Source: Lonsdalea britannica (lineage in GTDB: Bacteria; Pseudomonadota; Gammaproteobacteria; Enterobacterales; Enterobacteriaceae). Taken from it: a stretch of 64,000 nt of DNA. The position numbers were made by a program, and so were the translations under genes. Below the pieces are notes generated by a model that was given only the letters and a program-made list of their open reading frames with translations, did no database searches and was not told the DNA's origin. The stretch spans positions 1 through 64,000 of the forward strand of contig NZ_LUTN01000014.1 in NCBI RefSeq assembly GCF_002111595.1, given 5' to 3'. Positions 23,421 through 32,486 of this stretch are shown here, piece by piece. Each line of letters starts with the position of its first letter. The stretch's first letter is position 1.

Positions 23421-24158
23421 ATGGCTAATTGCCAGAATAGCAACGAACGTTTGTTCGGTGGCGCCGTCGTGCTTGAAGTTGCCGACGGTTGCAGCGATAC
23501 GCAGCCGCAGGAATCAGAATGGAAAGCGCTGGCCGCCGGTACGAGCAAGGGGTGGGACTTCTCGCCCAACACAGTGACATCTGACGCTGACGACGGCGGC
23601 GGTTATGTCGAAAGCATCATCACCAACTCCGACTTCACCATGAGCTTTGAAGGCGAAGTCCGCAAGCAGGACAAGCTGGACCAGTACGGCGTAGGCCGAT
23701 TCATCAAGTACTTCGCTGCGGAACTGTCGGCGCGGCGTCAGCCGGGGATCTGGGTTCGTATGGAGTACGGCCCGGTCACCTTCATTGGCTACATGGTGGT
23801 CACCGCGCTGAGTTCTGATGGCGGCACTAACGATATCGTCACCCTGAGCACTGAGTTCAAAGTTGGCGACGCCAGCACCATTCAGGTTATCGACTCCGAC
23901 GAGACGGTAGCTGCCACCGGCGTAACGGTATCACCGGCCACCGCCTCTGTCGCTGTGGGTGCCACCACTCAGCTGACGGCTACGGTCGCACCATCCACCG
24001 CTTCCAACCAGTCTGTAACTTGGGCGTCGTCTAACACGGCGATCGCTACGGTCAGTTCCACTGGTCTGGTTACCGGCGTTGCCGATGGCACCGCGACTAT
24101 CACGGCCACCACAGCTGACGGCGGCTTCACGTCCACGTCCGAAGTCACGGTTGCGTGA
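23421..24158 (+). CDS. Major tail tube protein with C-terminal Ig-like (Big2) domain
   Basis: Protein of 245 residues. Residues 1-155 are the tube domain (NERLFGGAVVLEVADGC, MSFEGEVRKQDKLDQYGVG). From about 160 a Big2 bacterial Ig-like domain follows (VTVSPATASVAVGATTQLTA ... SVTWASSNTAIATVSSTGLV), as in lambda gpV. The Ig domain projects from the tail and is thought to bind cell-surface sugars weakly. Confidence 0.9.
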   Translation: MANCQNSNERLFGGAVVLEVADGCSDTQPQESEWKALAAGTSKGWDFSPNTVTSDADDGGGYVESIITNSDFTMSFEGEVRKQDKLDQYGVGRFIKYFAAELSARRQPGIWVRMEYGPVTFIGYMVVTALSSDGGTNDIVTLSTEFKVGDASTIQVIDSDETVAATGVTVSPATASVAVGATTQLTATVAPSTASNQSVTWASSNTAIATVSSTGLVTGVADGTATITATTADGGFTSTSEVTVA

Positions 24159-24207
24159 TCATTACAAGGGGTGGCGTGCTGCCCCTGATAATGATTACGG
24201 AGAACAT

Positions 24208-24888
24208 ATGACGCCTCACAAAGATATCGGAGAGTGCCTGATTTCTTCAGGTGATAGGGACTATTTCTTTCGGCCATCATTTGCGGCCATGACAAAAATC
24301 GGGACGCCGGAGGAAATCGTCAGGGCGTTCTATGTGCTGCACAAAGATGAGCTTGCGCCGCTGATATCGCGCATCAAAAAGGTATACCGGGTGACACCAC
24401 CGTGCGTGTCGAGGTTCATCACCAGACCGCAATTGATAAAGCCAGTCCTGTATGCAGCTATGGATGTGATTCAGTCCTGCTGTGACGAAGATGTAACGCC
24501 GCTGGTGGGCGAGATTATCCCTTCACGAACCGGCAAATGGGCCTTTGTTTATCGCCCAGGGAGAATGAGCTTTAACGACATGGTGATTATCGCCAGATCG
24601 CTAATTACCCATGGCATTATCGGCAAAGCCAAAGTTCGTCAGTTACAGCGCAATGAGGGCGGCGGTGCCACGACGGAGTTTAACGCTTTCGAATACATCA
24701 CCTCGGCGCGTACGCATTTGAATCTCAGTCGTGAGGAAGCTGAACGGCTGACCATGACAGAGTTTCAAATGCTGCTGGCGGCGAAATACCCAGACCAGAA
24801 AGGATTCACCCGCGAAGAATACGACCAGGTCGCAGATGACTACCTGGCTAAGAAAGCCAAGCGAATTGCCAATGCAGGCAAAAAATAA
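24208..24888 (+). CDS. Tail assembly chaperone-like protein (DUF6246-type)
   Basis: Protein of 226 residues from the ATG at 24208 with CGGAG upstream. It lies between tube and tape measure, where tail chaperones sit. GDRDYFFRPSFAAMTKIGTPEEIV and NRSLITHGIIGK-like segments fit DUF6246. No clear slippery site for a gpG-GT frameshift is seen at its end. Confidence 0.7.
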   Translation: MTPHKDIGECLISSGDRDYFFRPSFAAMTKIGTPEEIVRAFYVLHKDELAPLISRIKKVYRVTPPCVSRFITRPQLIKPVLYAAMDVIQSCCDEDVTPLVGEIIPSRTGKWAFVYRPGRMSFNDMVIIARSLITHGIIGKAKVRQLQRNEGGGATTEFNAFEYITSARTHLNLSREEAERLTMTEFQMLLAAKYPDQKGFTREEYDQVADDYLAKKAKRIANAGKK

Positions 24889-24900
24889 GGACGAAAAACC

Positions 24901-25086
24901 ATGAGTAAAACCGAAATGACATCAGAAACCACAAAGGGTGGATATATGAATTTTTATGAAATCCCAGAGCCGATTCAAGCCATCATGGCAGAAACGCTAA
25001 AAGAGGCGCTCTTGACGGGCAGTACAAAAGAGCCAGAGGAAGTGGCTCTTATCATCAAACGTGCCTTCGAAAAGCTAATGAGTTAG
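24901..25086 (+). CDS. Small phage protein after the tail chaperone (61 aa)
   Basis: ATG at 24901 with AAGGA upstream, 12 bases after the previous stop and in the same frame. Helical, acidic (PIQAIMAETLKEALLTGSTKEPEEVALIIKRAFEKL). It might be the separate counterpart of the T part of gpGT, or an unrelated accessory gene. Confidence 0.55.
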   Translation: MSKTEMTSETTKGGYMNFYEIPEPIQAIMAETLKEALLTGSTKEPEEVALIIKRAFEKLMS

Positions 25087-25271
25087 TAAATCCCGCCCTG
25101 TGTTTGAGGGTACTTCTCAGTTAAATGCTTCTCAATGATGTCGTAAATGCGTAGAAGCTCCTCCGCATTCATTTCATAGCCGGCATCAATCTTGCCGGCT
25201 CTAATCAACTCAATAACCAACTGTTGAGCGGCTAATTCTGGGTGTGCCTTAGGATTTATGATGTCCGTCAT
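25083..25271 (-). CDS. Small reverse-strand accessory protein (62 aa)
   Basis: Minus-strand ATG at 25271 with a perfect AAGGAG seven bases upstream. Helical protein (AAQQLVIELIRAGKID, EELLRIYDIIEKHL). Opposite to the late operon, so it may be expressed in lysogens. Family unknown. Confidence 0.6.
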   Translation of the reverse strand: MTDIINPKAHPELAAQQLVIELIRAGKIDAGYEMNAEELLRIYDIIEKHLTEKYPQTQGGIY

Positions 25272-25418
25272 TTTTAACTCCTTTTGTGTGTGAGCTAACA
25301 ACTTACCCTGAGATTCCGAACGATCCCATCCTGATATATAAACAGCACTAACCAATCACCTTGAGGGCCTAGCTAGTTGTGATAGGATTGTTCTGATTGC
25401 AATCAAAGGGGTAGAGAT

Positions 25419-25757
25419 ATGAAGAAGATTTTATTGGTCACTGCTATTTTTTTATCGCTTAACGCTGCCGCGTCAACAAGCTATACAAAGGAGCAGCTCA
25501 ACTCCATGGACGCATCAGGGCAGTATCCAGAGCAAGAATCTCCCGTAACAAAAAGCGTAGAGAACGTAGATTTCAAAAGCTGTAGAAATAGCACTTATGG
25601 TGTCTACAGCCAGATCTTGGGGAACTATCCCGCAAAAGAGATTGTCGATACTGGAATCCTTTATGTCGTAAAGCTTTGGACTAATGATGGTGTAATTACA
25701 GTTTCCTGTTCTGAGCCTGACGGCAAGAAAATCGTAACTCAATCGTCTTATAAGTAA
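25419..25757 (+). CDS. Secreted small protein of unknown function (112 aa)
   Basis: MKKILLVTAIFLSLNAAAS is a clear Sec signal peptide, cleaved near residue 19. The mature part has two cysteines (FKSCRNSTYG and VSCSEPDG) that could form a disulfide in the periplasm. Lies in the accessory cassette beside mnt/arc/ant. P22 keeps its superinfection exclusion gene sieA in the matching region, so an envelope exclusion role is a possibility, not shown. Confidence 0.7.
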   Translation: MKKILLVTAIFLSLNAAASTSYTKEQLNSMDASGQYPEQESPVTKSVENVDFKSCRNSTYGVYSQILGNYPAKEIVDTGILYVVKLWTNDGVITVSCSEPDGKKIVTQSSYK

Positions 25758-25822
25758 GGAAGATGTGGTGTGTAAGCATTTTACTAGGATTGCGTGGTCA
25801 TTTTCTGATGAGGGATAGCGCT

Positions 25823-26107
25823 ATGAGAAATGGAATTTTTGTTTTCTATTTGGCGATTTTATTGCCATTTATGTCCATGGCAGAAAACCGGTCTAGTGAC
25901 ATGTTGGACCAGCTACATAACGGTGTTTGCAAAGAACATCCAAAACCAGAGCTTTGCAAAAGGGTTGTCGGGATAATAATGAAAAGCGTCCAGCAGAACG
26001 ACACACTTTATGGTGAGTGTGTGAAAAATAAACCGACCTCGCCGGAAGAGGCAATGTATTGCCAAGATTCAAAAGATTTAAGAGAAAAAATAGCAGCATA
26101 CAAATGA
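25823..26107 (+). CDS. Secreted cysteine-containing protein (94 aa)
   Basis: ATG at 25823 with GAGGG upstream. Signal peptide MRNGIFVFYLAILLPFMSMA, then a mature domain of about 75 residues with four cysteines (NGVCKEHPKPELCKR, GECVKN, YCQDSKD), suggesting two disulfides. A terminator follows at 26146. Unknown family; probable periplasmic or envelope protein, paired with the gene upstream. Confidence 0.65.
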   Translation: MRNGIFVFYLAILLPFMSMAENRSSDMLDQLHNGVCKEHPKPELCKRVVGIIMKSVQQNDTLYGECVKNKPTSPEEAMYCQDSKDLREKIAAYK

Positions 26108-26145
26108 CAAGATAAATTTGTATCGGATCATTAGGTTGATAAAAG

Positions 26146-26167
26146 GCCCACTCAGGTGGGCTTTTTT
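26146..26167 (+). terminator. Bidirectional terminator after the secreted-protein pair
   Basis: GCCCAC / GTGGGC stem, TCAG loop, six T on the plus strand and four T on the minus strand. It overlaps the stop end of the converging mnt-like gene. Confidence 0.8.
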
Positions 26168-26529
26168 CCCTTAGGCACAAGTTCATAAATCTCTAAAAGT
26201 CCACCTATAGCTGCCTCAGCTGCGTCTTTAGCTATCTGTTCTGAAGCATCTTCGATTATCCCTTTGGCAGCATTTTTCAGGAATTCGTTTAGCTCTGAAG
26301 AGGTAATTGTTATTTCCTTATCAGGATCATAAGGAAATTGTTCTATGGGTTCGTTGGCTATATCGCCAAAAATGGAATCTTTGATTAGCGCATCCTGCAG
26401 TATCTGCACGATCTCCGAGTTCATTGAACGGCCATGAGCCTTTGCTCTGGCAGCTACAGCGTCACGCATCCCGTCAGGCATTCTAACCGTGAACCTTTCT
26501 ACGAAAGCTGGATCTTCTTTTTCCGTCAT
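26152..26529 (-). CDS. Mnt-like Arc-family repressor
   Basis: Protein of 125 residues from the ATG at 26529. The ribbon-helix-helix FVERFTVRMPDGMRDAVAAR followed by HGRSMNSEIVQILQDAL is close to P22 Mnt. The C-terminal helical extension is longer than in P22 Mnt (82 residues). Mnt represses the ant promoter in lysogens. It diverges from the arc-like gene across operator repeats at 26574-26627, as in the P22 immI region. Confidence 0.82.
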   Translation of the reverse strand: MTEKEDPAFVERFTVRMPDGMRDAVAARAKAHGRSMNSEIVQILQDALIKDSIFGDIANEPIEQFPYDPDKEITITSSELNEFLKNAAKGIIEDASEQIAKDAAEAAIGGLLEIYELVPKGKKPT

Positions 26530-26573
26530 TTTTTTGAACCGTAATAATATATACAAAACAAAGTAGCATCATA

Positions 26574-26627
26574 TTGACATTATCTACAATGACATCATAA
26601 TGGTGTCAGGCATCAAAATGATGTCAT
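26574..26627 (+). promoter_or_regulatory. Pant promoter with Arc/Mnt-type operators
   Basis: -35 TTGACA (26574-26579), 16-base spacer, -10 CATAAT (26596-26601). Around it lie TGACATCATAATGGTGTCA (26590-26608) and inverted copies ATGACATCAT (26589-26598) and ATGATGTCAT (26618-26627), likely operators for the flanking ribbon-helix-helix proteins. Confidence 0.72.
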
Positions 26628-26645
26628 CACTATAAGGGGAAGTAA

Positions 26646-26819
26646 ATGCAAGACGTACTTTACACCGGGCGTAAGAACGATAGTTTTCAACTGCGTCTAC
26701 CTGAGCGCATGAAAGAGGACATCCGGCGCATGGCTGAGATGGATGGAATATCGATTAATTCTGCGATCGTGCAACGTCTGGCGCGTTGTCTTCGTGAGGA
26801 GCGTTCAAGTGGGAAGTAA
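26646..26819 (+). CDS. Arc-like repressor
   Basis: Protein of 57 residues with AAGGGGAAG upstream of 26646. NDSFQLRLPERMKEDIRRMAEMDGISINSAIVQRL is the Arc ribbon-helix-helix fold (P22 Arc: PQFNLRWPREVLDLVRKVAE ... SVNSEIYQRV). Arc damps ant and mnt transcription in infection. It is followed with overlap by the antirepressor gene, the P22 arc-ant order. Confidence 0.82.
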   Translation: MQDVLYTGRKNDSFQLRLPERMKEDIRRMAEMDGISINSAIVQRLARCLREERSSGK

Positions 26820-27474
26820 AAACGACGAAACCCGGCAGTGCGCTAACACCAGCCGGGCCTCTATCGAACGTAACCTTGCGGGAAACATCGACATGAATAG
26901 TTTAACTAATTACGAGCTGAAGTTCCACAACACCACTTTTCATCCTGTAGTTGATGGCGGCTCTATTTGGCTGACATCTACCGAGTTGGCGAAAGCGCTA
27001 GGATATGCTGATACAAAGGCTGTAAGCATCTTATATAACCGTAATCAGGACGAGTTTACACCCGGAATGTCATTGGTTATCAATATGACAACCAACGGTA
27101 TAAACAATAGCTTACGTAAGAAAAAGGTTCGTGTATTTTCAATTCGCGGCGCTCACCTCATCGCCATGTTTTCTGATACCCCGGTAGCCAAAGAATTCCG
27201 TCGATGGGTGCTCGACATTCTGGATCGTGAAGTTGCGCACGGTAACGTACCGTCAGATTTCGATTTCCATAATGCTGCGAATGCAGCGCGATCTATAAAC
27301 CATCTTCTTTCGGAGATTAAGGATATTTGGAGGGGTGGGTTAGAGGATGCCTTGAGGCTGATGGAGTACAAAAGCCGTGGCGATATTAGTGATCGCTTGG
27401 CTTACATGACATTCATTACACTGCCGCTTGAAAAGGCGCTGGTTAAGGAAGATAGAAAAGGAAGGATTCACTGA
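26809..27474 (+). CDS. Ant antirepressor with BRO-N domain
   Basis: GTG at 26809 is chosen because GAGGAG lies seven bases upstream and it overlaps arc; an ATG at 26893 is the alternative. The BRO-N domain spans LKFHNTTFHPVVDGGSIWLTS to FRRWVLDILDREV. The C-terminal part (about 90 residues) is unrecognised. In P22, Ant binds the main repressor and blocks it, allowing lytic growth; here the target would be CI. Control by the Arc-like and Mnt-like proteins is expected. Confidence 0.8.
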   Translation: MGSKNDETRQCANTSRASIERNLAGNIDMNSLTNYELKFHNTTFHPVVDGGSIWLTSTELAKALGYADTKAVSILYNRNQDEFTPGMSLVINMTTNGINNSLRKKKVRVFSIRGAHLIAMFSDTPVAKEFRRWVLDILDREVAHGNVPSDFDFHNAANAARSINHLLSEIKDIWRGGLEDALRLMEYKSRGDISDRLAYMTFITLPLEKALVKEDRKGRIH

Positions 27475-27504
27475 TAGGCGTATGGGATGGCGCAAAAAGA
27501 AAAA

Positions 27505-27524
27505 CCGCCAGTGGACGCTGGCGG
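27505..27524. promoter_or_regulatory. Hairpin upstream of the second antirepressor
   Basis: CCGCCAG / CTGGCGG stem with a six-base loop, 30 bases before the ORF6N gene start. The minus strand has a T run after it, the plus strand none. It may shield or pause transcription between the two antirepressor genes. Confidence 0.55.
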
Positions 27525-27553
27525 CTTACATCAACTGTTGACTGGAGATTCTA

Positions 27554-28336
27554 ATGCAACAATCAACTGCGTTAAATGTAGCAAACCCCGTTCTTAATGT
27601 CGATCCTGACATGTGTCCAGTTATTGAGTGGTGCGGCGTCCGCGTTGTCACCACTGAGACTCTTGCAAAAGGATATGGTACGGACGAGGTTAATATCCGC
27701 GTCAATTTGAAGAATCACCGAGAAAGATTCAACGAGGGAGTTCACACCTTTACTATCGAGGGTGAAAATCTTCGAAATTTGCGAGTAAACAATGTTAACG
27801 CACAAATTTCCAGCAAAGCTCGCTCGTTAACACTGTGGACAGAGAAGGGCGCCGCCCGCATGTCCAAGATTGTAGACACAGATGAGGCTTGGGGATTCTT
27901 TGAGAAACTTGAGGATTCATATTTTCGGCCGCAGGAATTTAGCGCATTGCCACTGTCGTATGAGCAAGCGCTTGAAGACCTTCTTTCTAAGGTTAAGGAA
28001 AACAGAATCATCGCCCAGCAGCGAGATTATGCCATCGAAACTAAAGCGTGGATTGGTAAAAGACGGGAGGCTACTGCGATGGCCACCGCTTCAGTGGCGA
28101 CACGAGAGAAGAACAGGTTGGCTGAGCGGTTGGGCGAAGGCAAAAATTACGCTGCAATTATCCCTGTAGAGAAAAAGACAGGCCGGGAATTCAAATGGCA
28201 GCCGTTGCGTAAATGGTGCCGTGATAGCGGTGTTGAACCAAAAGAAGTTGATGATAAACGTTTCGGCACGGTCAAATCATGGCCTCGTGATGCGTGGATG
28301 GCTGTTTATGGAATAGATATTAAAAAACTATTTTAG
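27554..28336 (+). CDS. ORF6N-domain antirepressor-like protein
   Basis: Protein of 260 residues with GGAG upstream of 27554. The N-terminal ORF6N domain (VIEWCGVRVVTTETLAKGYG, NIRVNLKNHRERFNEGVHTF ... LTLWTEKGAARMSKIVDTDEA) is a KilA-N relative. A coiled linker and a C-terminal DNA-binding-like region (REFKWQPLRKWCRDSGV, KSWPRDAWMAVYGIDI) follow. It probably modulates repression, like other phage antirepressors. A terminator follows at 28347. Confidence 0.8.
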   Translation: MQQSTALNVANPVLNVDPDMCPVIEWCGVRVVTTETLAKGYGTDEVNIRVNLKNHRERFNEGVHTFTIEGENLRNLRVNNVNAQISSKARSLTLWTEKGAARMSKIVDTDEAWGFFEKLEDSYFRPQEFSALPLSYEQALEDLLSKVKENRIIAQQRDYAIETKAWIGKRREATAMATASVATREKNRLAERLGEGKNYAAIIPVEKKTGREFKWQPLRKWCRDSGVEPKEVDDKRFGTVKSWPRDAWMAVYGIDIKKLF

Positions 28337-28346
28337 ATTAACGACT

Positions 28347-28368
28347 AACCCGCCACGGCGGGTTTTTT
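28347..28368 (+). terminator. Terminator closing the immI-like cassette
   Basis: AACCCGCC / GGCGGGTT perfect stem, two-base spacer, six T. It would stop cassette transcription entering the tape measure gene, while Q-modified polymerase could pass. Confidence 0.85.
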
Positions 28369-28385
28369 ATTGCCCGGAGAAAGTG

Positions 28386-31300
28386 ATGAGCGAAAACCTT
28401 GGCGGGATTTACATCGACATTGAGCTTGAATCAGCTCAGCTTCTCGATGGAGCAAAAAAGGTTAATGAAGCACTGTCTGGCATGGGCTCCAACGCCGGTA
28501 AAGCGTCAGGAAATTTCGACGGTGTCGGTAAGTCTGCGAATAGCGCCGGTAAGTCGATAGCCAGATCGGCAGATGATGCGAGTCAGGCTGCCAAGATGAT
28601 GGAACGGCTTGGTAACGAAGTCGCTATCCTCGAAGAGGCAAACGAAAAAGGCGCCCGCAGCGCCGTTGTGCTGGCGGCTCAGCTACGTGCTGGCTCAACT
28701 GCTACATCTGCGCAGACGAAAGAAATCGGTGAGCTCGCCGGAAAACTGTACGACATGAAGACGGCTCAAAATCAAGTCGCCACATCAGCATCAGCATCCA
28801 CCTCCGTTCTTACCGGTCTGTCTAGGGTGGCAGCCGCAGTATCAGCTGCGCTTTCAGCTCGTCAGGTTTCGGCGTATGCCGATGCATGGACGACGCTCAG
28901 CAACAAATTAGCGAATGCCCGCCGAGCAAGCGAGAGCGCGGCAGACGTAACTGATCGCGTCTTCAATATATCACAGCAAACACGTTCCAGCCTGGAAGGT
29001 ACGGCGACAATCTACGCTAGGCTTGAGCGAGCCACCCGCAGCTATGGGACCAGTGTCAGTGATCTGTCCAAACTGACTACCATCATCAGCCAAGGGCTCA
29101 TCGTATCCGGAGCAACCGCTAGCGAAGCGGAAGGAACGATGATTCAGCTTTCGCAGGCGCTGGCATCAGGAACCCTTCGCGGACAAGAATTTAACTCAGT
29201 TAACGAGCAGGGAAACCGGCTTATCGTAGCGCTTGCTGATTCAATGGGCGTGTCTGTCGGGCAGATGAAAGCACTGGCAAATGCCGGGAAACTCACCACG
29301 GATGTGGTTATTAATGGATTGTTGTCTCAGGGTTCAAAAATAGGGCAAGAGTTTGCCAGAACGACGACGACCATTGGGCAGGCAATGCAGACTGCCAGCA
29401 ACAATATCACCAAATTTGTTGGTTCATCGTCCACTGCCAAAACCGGAATCAAGATCTTTAACGATACCGTAATCACGCTGAGCGAAAGCCTAGATGCCGT
29501 TTCTAATATCGTACTCGCCGTCAGTGCGGTTATGGGGTCTCGATACCTTGGCGCGCTAACCGCATCAACAACAGAAATGATCAAGAACGCAGCAGCGGCA
29601 TACAAGGCTGCCTCGGCGCAAGGCGCGATGACGGCAGCAGTCACTGCGGCCAAAGGTGCGTTTTCTCTTGTAGGAGGACCAGCTGGTGTGGCAGCACTCG
29701 CGGCCAGCGCGATTTTCTATTTCTATGAGAAGTCCCAGCAGGCTAAGCAAGAAGCCATCGACTTTGCTGACAAACTTGATGGCGTGATCGCCAAAATGCG
29801 GCAAATGAATGATATTCAGCTGTCCGGCACAATCGCCGACCTGAATACATCCCTGCGCGCGCAGCAAGATCGCCTATCTGAATTGAGCGCGGCGCATCAA
29901 GAGAACATCAACGGCCTGTACAACGCACAACAGGCAATGAAGAACTCCACGGCTGGGTCGTGGGCGTATCAATCAGCATCAAAAGCCGTGTCTGAGTGGC
30001 AAGATAAGGTGGCTCAGTCAGCGCGAGACACAGATGATGCTGAGACAAAGCTAAGCAAAACAAAAAGCGCTCTCGGTATGGCCCAAGCTCAGTTGAGTGG
30101 GCAACTTAAAGAAGGCGTTGAGTTACTGGCTAAAGATGCTGAGAACGCCGGTGTGGCTGCGGGGATGATGAGCCATCTAGCAAGATGATCGATATTGCAT
30201 CTGCCGCCAAGGAGAACTTCAACTCATCAAGCTTGCAAGTGCCAAGAAATGAAAAGGGCGATAAATACCTCGAAAAAATCAAGGAAGAGAATGACCTCCT
30301 GGCGATCACCGACAAAAGGGAGCGTGCGATAGCCGAGGCCAGGCAAAAGGCGCTCAATGATGGAGTGGGGCTTTACTCAAACCAGATGAGGCAGATTGAA
30401 GAAGCTGCCGCGAAGAATTACGACCTGAAGGAGTCAGAGAAGGGAAGGGATAAAGCCACCAGAGACGCAGCGGCAGCAGGTAAGAGCGCAGAGAAGCAGG
30501 CGGAAAGAAACGCCCGTGTCTTAGAGGATTATCGCCAAAAAGCTGAGCTGAGCGCTGACTCAACGAGTGACTTGTCAAGAGAGCAGACGATACTTGCCGC
30601 AAAGAGCAAGCTGATTAACCCGACGCCGGAGCAAGTGGCTACCGTTGAGCGAGACGCCGCCGCCGCATGGGATAAGGCAGCGGCGCTCAAGGCGCAAAGC
30701 TCTGTTCCTGAACTGAAAGAGAATGCCGACTATTCCAAGCAAAAGCAGCAACTGGAGCTTTTGAAATCCGCCAAGGACTCGCAGGGCAATTTGCTCATTA
30801 GTCAGCAGCAATATAACCAGCAGTCCGAGCAGTTAGAGCAAGACCATCAAACCAAACTGGCGGAAATAAGGGCTAATCAGGCAGTCACTCCGCAACAGGA
30901 TGCCGCCGCTAAGGTTGACCCTGTTCAGCAGCTGGCTAATGAGAACGCGCGAAAGCTGGCGCTAATTCAGCAGTTCGAAGCCAACAAAACATTAACCCAC
31001 GACCAGGCTGAAGCGTTACGGAATGCGACGGATACCCAATACGAACAGCAGCGCATCGCTGCCCAGTGGACTATCTACCGAAACCAGAGCGTGGCAAATG
31101 AGCTATTGGCTTCTTCCATTGAATCATTCAGTAGCGGGGCATCTAGTGCCATAACTGGCCTGATCAACGGGACTCAGAGCCTTTCTGAGTCCTTCGCGAA
31201 CCTAGGAACCTCTATCTTAAACGGCGTTGTCAGCAGCCTTGTTCAGATGGGGACGCAGTGGGTTATGTCCACGCTCATGGGGCAGGCGGCGCAGGAGAGC

Positions 31301-31828
31301 GCAATAGCTGCAAATCAGGCAACATCAATTGCAGCCTTAGCAGCTTCGACATCCGCAGGTATCGCATCGGCATCTGCTCTTTTAACCGCATGGTCCCCGG
31401 CCGCTATGGCCGCGTCAGTTGCTTCGTATGGAGGTGCGGCGACCGCAGGCTTAGCTGGCTACACCACGGCGATGACTGCGGCTCAGACGATGTCTATTGC
31501 TGGAGCGAGAAAGAACGGCGGCCCTGTATCGGCCGATTCCATGTACCGCGTCGGTGAAGGCGGCAAGCCTGAGATATTCAAGGCGAGCAACGGCAACCAG
31601 TACATGATCCCCGGCGACAACGGCTCTGTTATCAGTAACAAGGATATCGGGGGTTCCGGTGGAGGTGGTGGAGGGGTGGTTATGAATGTTGCGTTCAATA
31701 TTCAGACGTCGGGAGGAATTGATGATGCCACCCAGAAACAGATGGCAAAGACCATGGAAAACGTGGCCATGAAAGTAGTTAAAGAGCAAAGCTCTAGGCC
31801 GGGTGGCATTCTACAGCCGAGAAAATAG
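28386..31828 (+). pseudogene. Tape measure protein, split by one frameshift
   Basis: The first frame (28386-30188) gives 600 residues and stops after GMMSHLAR; the second resumes at once with MIDIASAAKENF and runs to 31828. Restoring one G near 30179 gives SHLGKMIDIAS and a single protein of about 1147 residues. It shows the TMP features: lambda-H-like N-terminus (ARRASESAADVTDRVFNISQ, TSVSDLSKLTTIISQGLIVSGA, SSVNEQGNR-like), membrane-like stretches, long coiled coils and a glycine-rich C-terminus. It sets tail length and leads DNA ejection. Confidence 0.9.
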
Positions 31829-31849
31829 ACGGTGCGAGTTCGGCCTTAG

Positions 31850-32080
31850 TTACTCGAACGCCTTAGTTCCAATCTCTATAATTTCTTTAACTTTGATGTG
31901 CATTTCTTTCATGTACTCCCTGATTTCATCATCTTCATCAGGGTCGGCGATAGCAGGAGATGCACAATTTGCCAATCCTTTCAGTAGTTCTTTCTGCTCA
32001 TTAGTTAGCACGGAAATCACGAAGTGAAGCACTGTTTGCGCCGCTAATGAATCTATAAGCAATTCTTTATTTTCGGACAT
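31850..32080 (-). CDS. Small reverse-strand accessory protein (76 aa)
   Basis: Minus-strand ATG at 32080 with GGGGA seven bases upstream. Acidic helical protein (TVLHFVISVLTNEQKELLKGL, then DPDEDDEIREYMKEM). Inserted between tape measure and gpM on the opposite strand, so probably a separately expressed accessory gene. No family recognised. Confidence 0.6.
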   Translation of the reverse strand: MSENKELLIDSLAAQTVLHFVISVLTNEQKELLKGLANCASPAIADPDEDDEIREYMKEMHIKVKEIIEIGTKAFE

Positions 32081-32135
32081 ATATATCCCCATTTGTCAGA
32101 ATTTTTTAAATCTAATTATAGACAGGATCCACCAA

Positions 32136-32486
32136 ATGCCAGAAACATTCACATGGAGTCCCCAAAAGGGCTTCACGGTTACCCGTACGCCAAATGTATC
32201 TGTCGTGAGTCTTGGCGACGGGTATGGACAGCGGCAGGTCAAGGGAATTAACCCTTTGATGGACAGCTACTCACTGACTTTCGTTGGCGTCGATGGACTA
32301 TGTGGCAGGGCCAACATCGCGAAGGATGCCGAGGCGTTCATTAAGGCGCGTGGCGCCGTTGAGTCATTCTACTGGACGCCATCAGATACCGGCATTCAGG
32401 CTCTTTTTGTGTGCCGGTCATGGACGATGACAAAAACCGGGCAGAAATATGATCTGTCCGCCACGTTCGAGCAGGTTCCGCGATGA
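32136..32486 (+). CDS. M: Minor tail protein M
   Basis: Protein of 116 residues, lambda gpM-like: PETFTWSPQKGFTVTRTPNVSVV-type start and SFYWTPSDTGIQALFVCRSW. Part of the tail tip (distal tail) complex. Overlaps L by four bases in the conserved M-L-K-I-J order. Confidence 0.9.
   Translation: MPETFTWSPQKGFTVTRTPNVSVVSLGDGYGQRQVKGINPLMDSYSLTFVGVDGLCGRANIAKDAEAFIKARGAVESFYWTPSDTGIQALFVCRSWTMTKTGQKYDLSATFEQVPR

Noticed and set aside
24868..24925. Programmed -1 frameshift between the tail chaperone and its downstream ORF (lambda G-GT type)
   Set aside because: A run of A is present, but the -1 frame stops after a few codons and the next gene is in the same frame as the first, with its own start.
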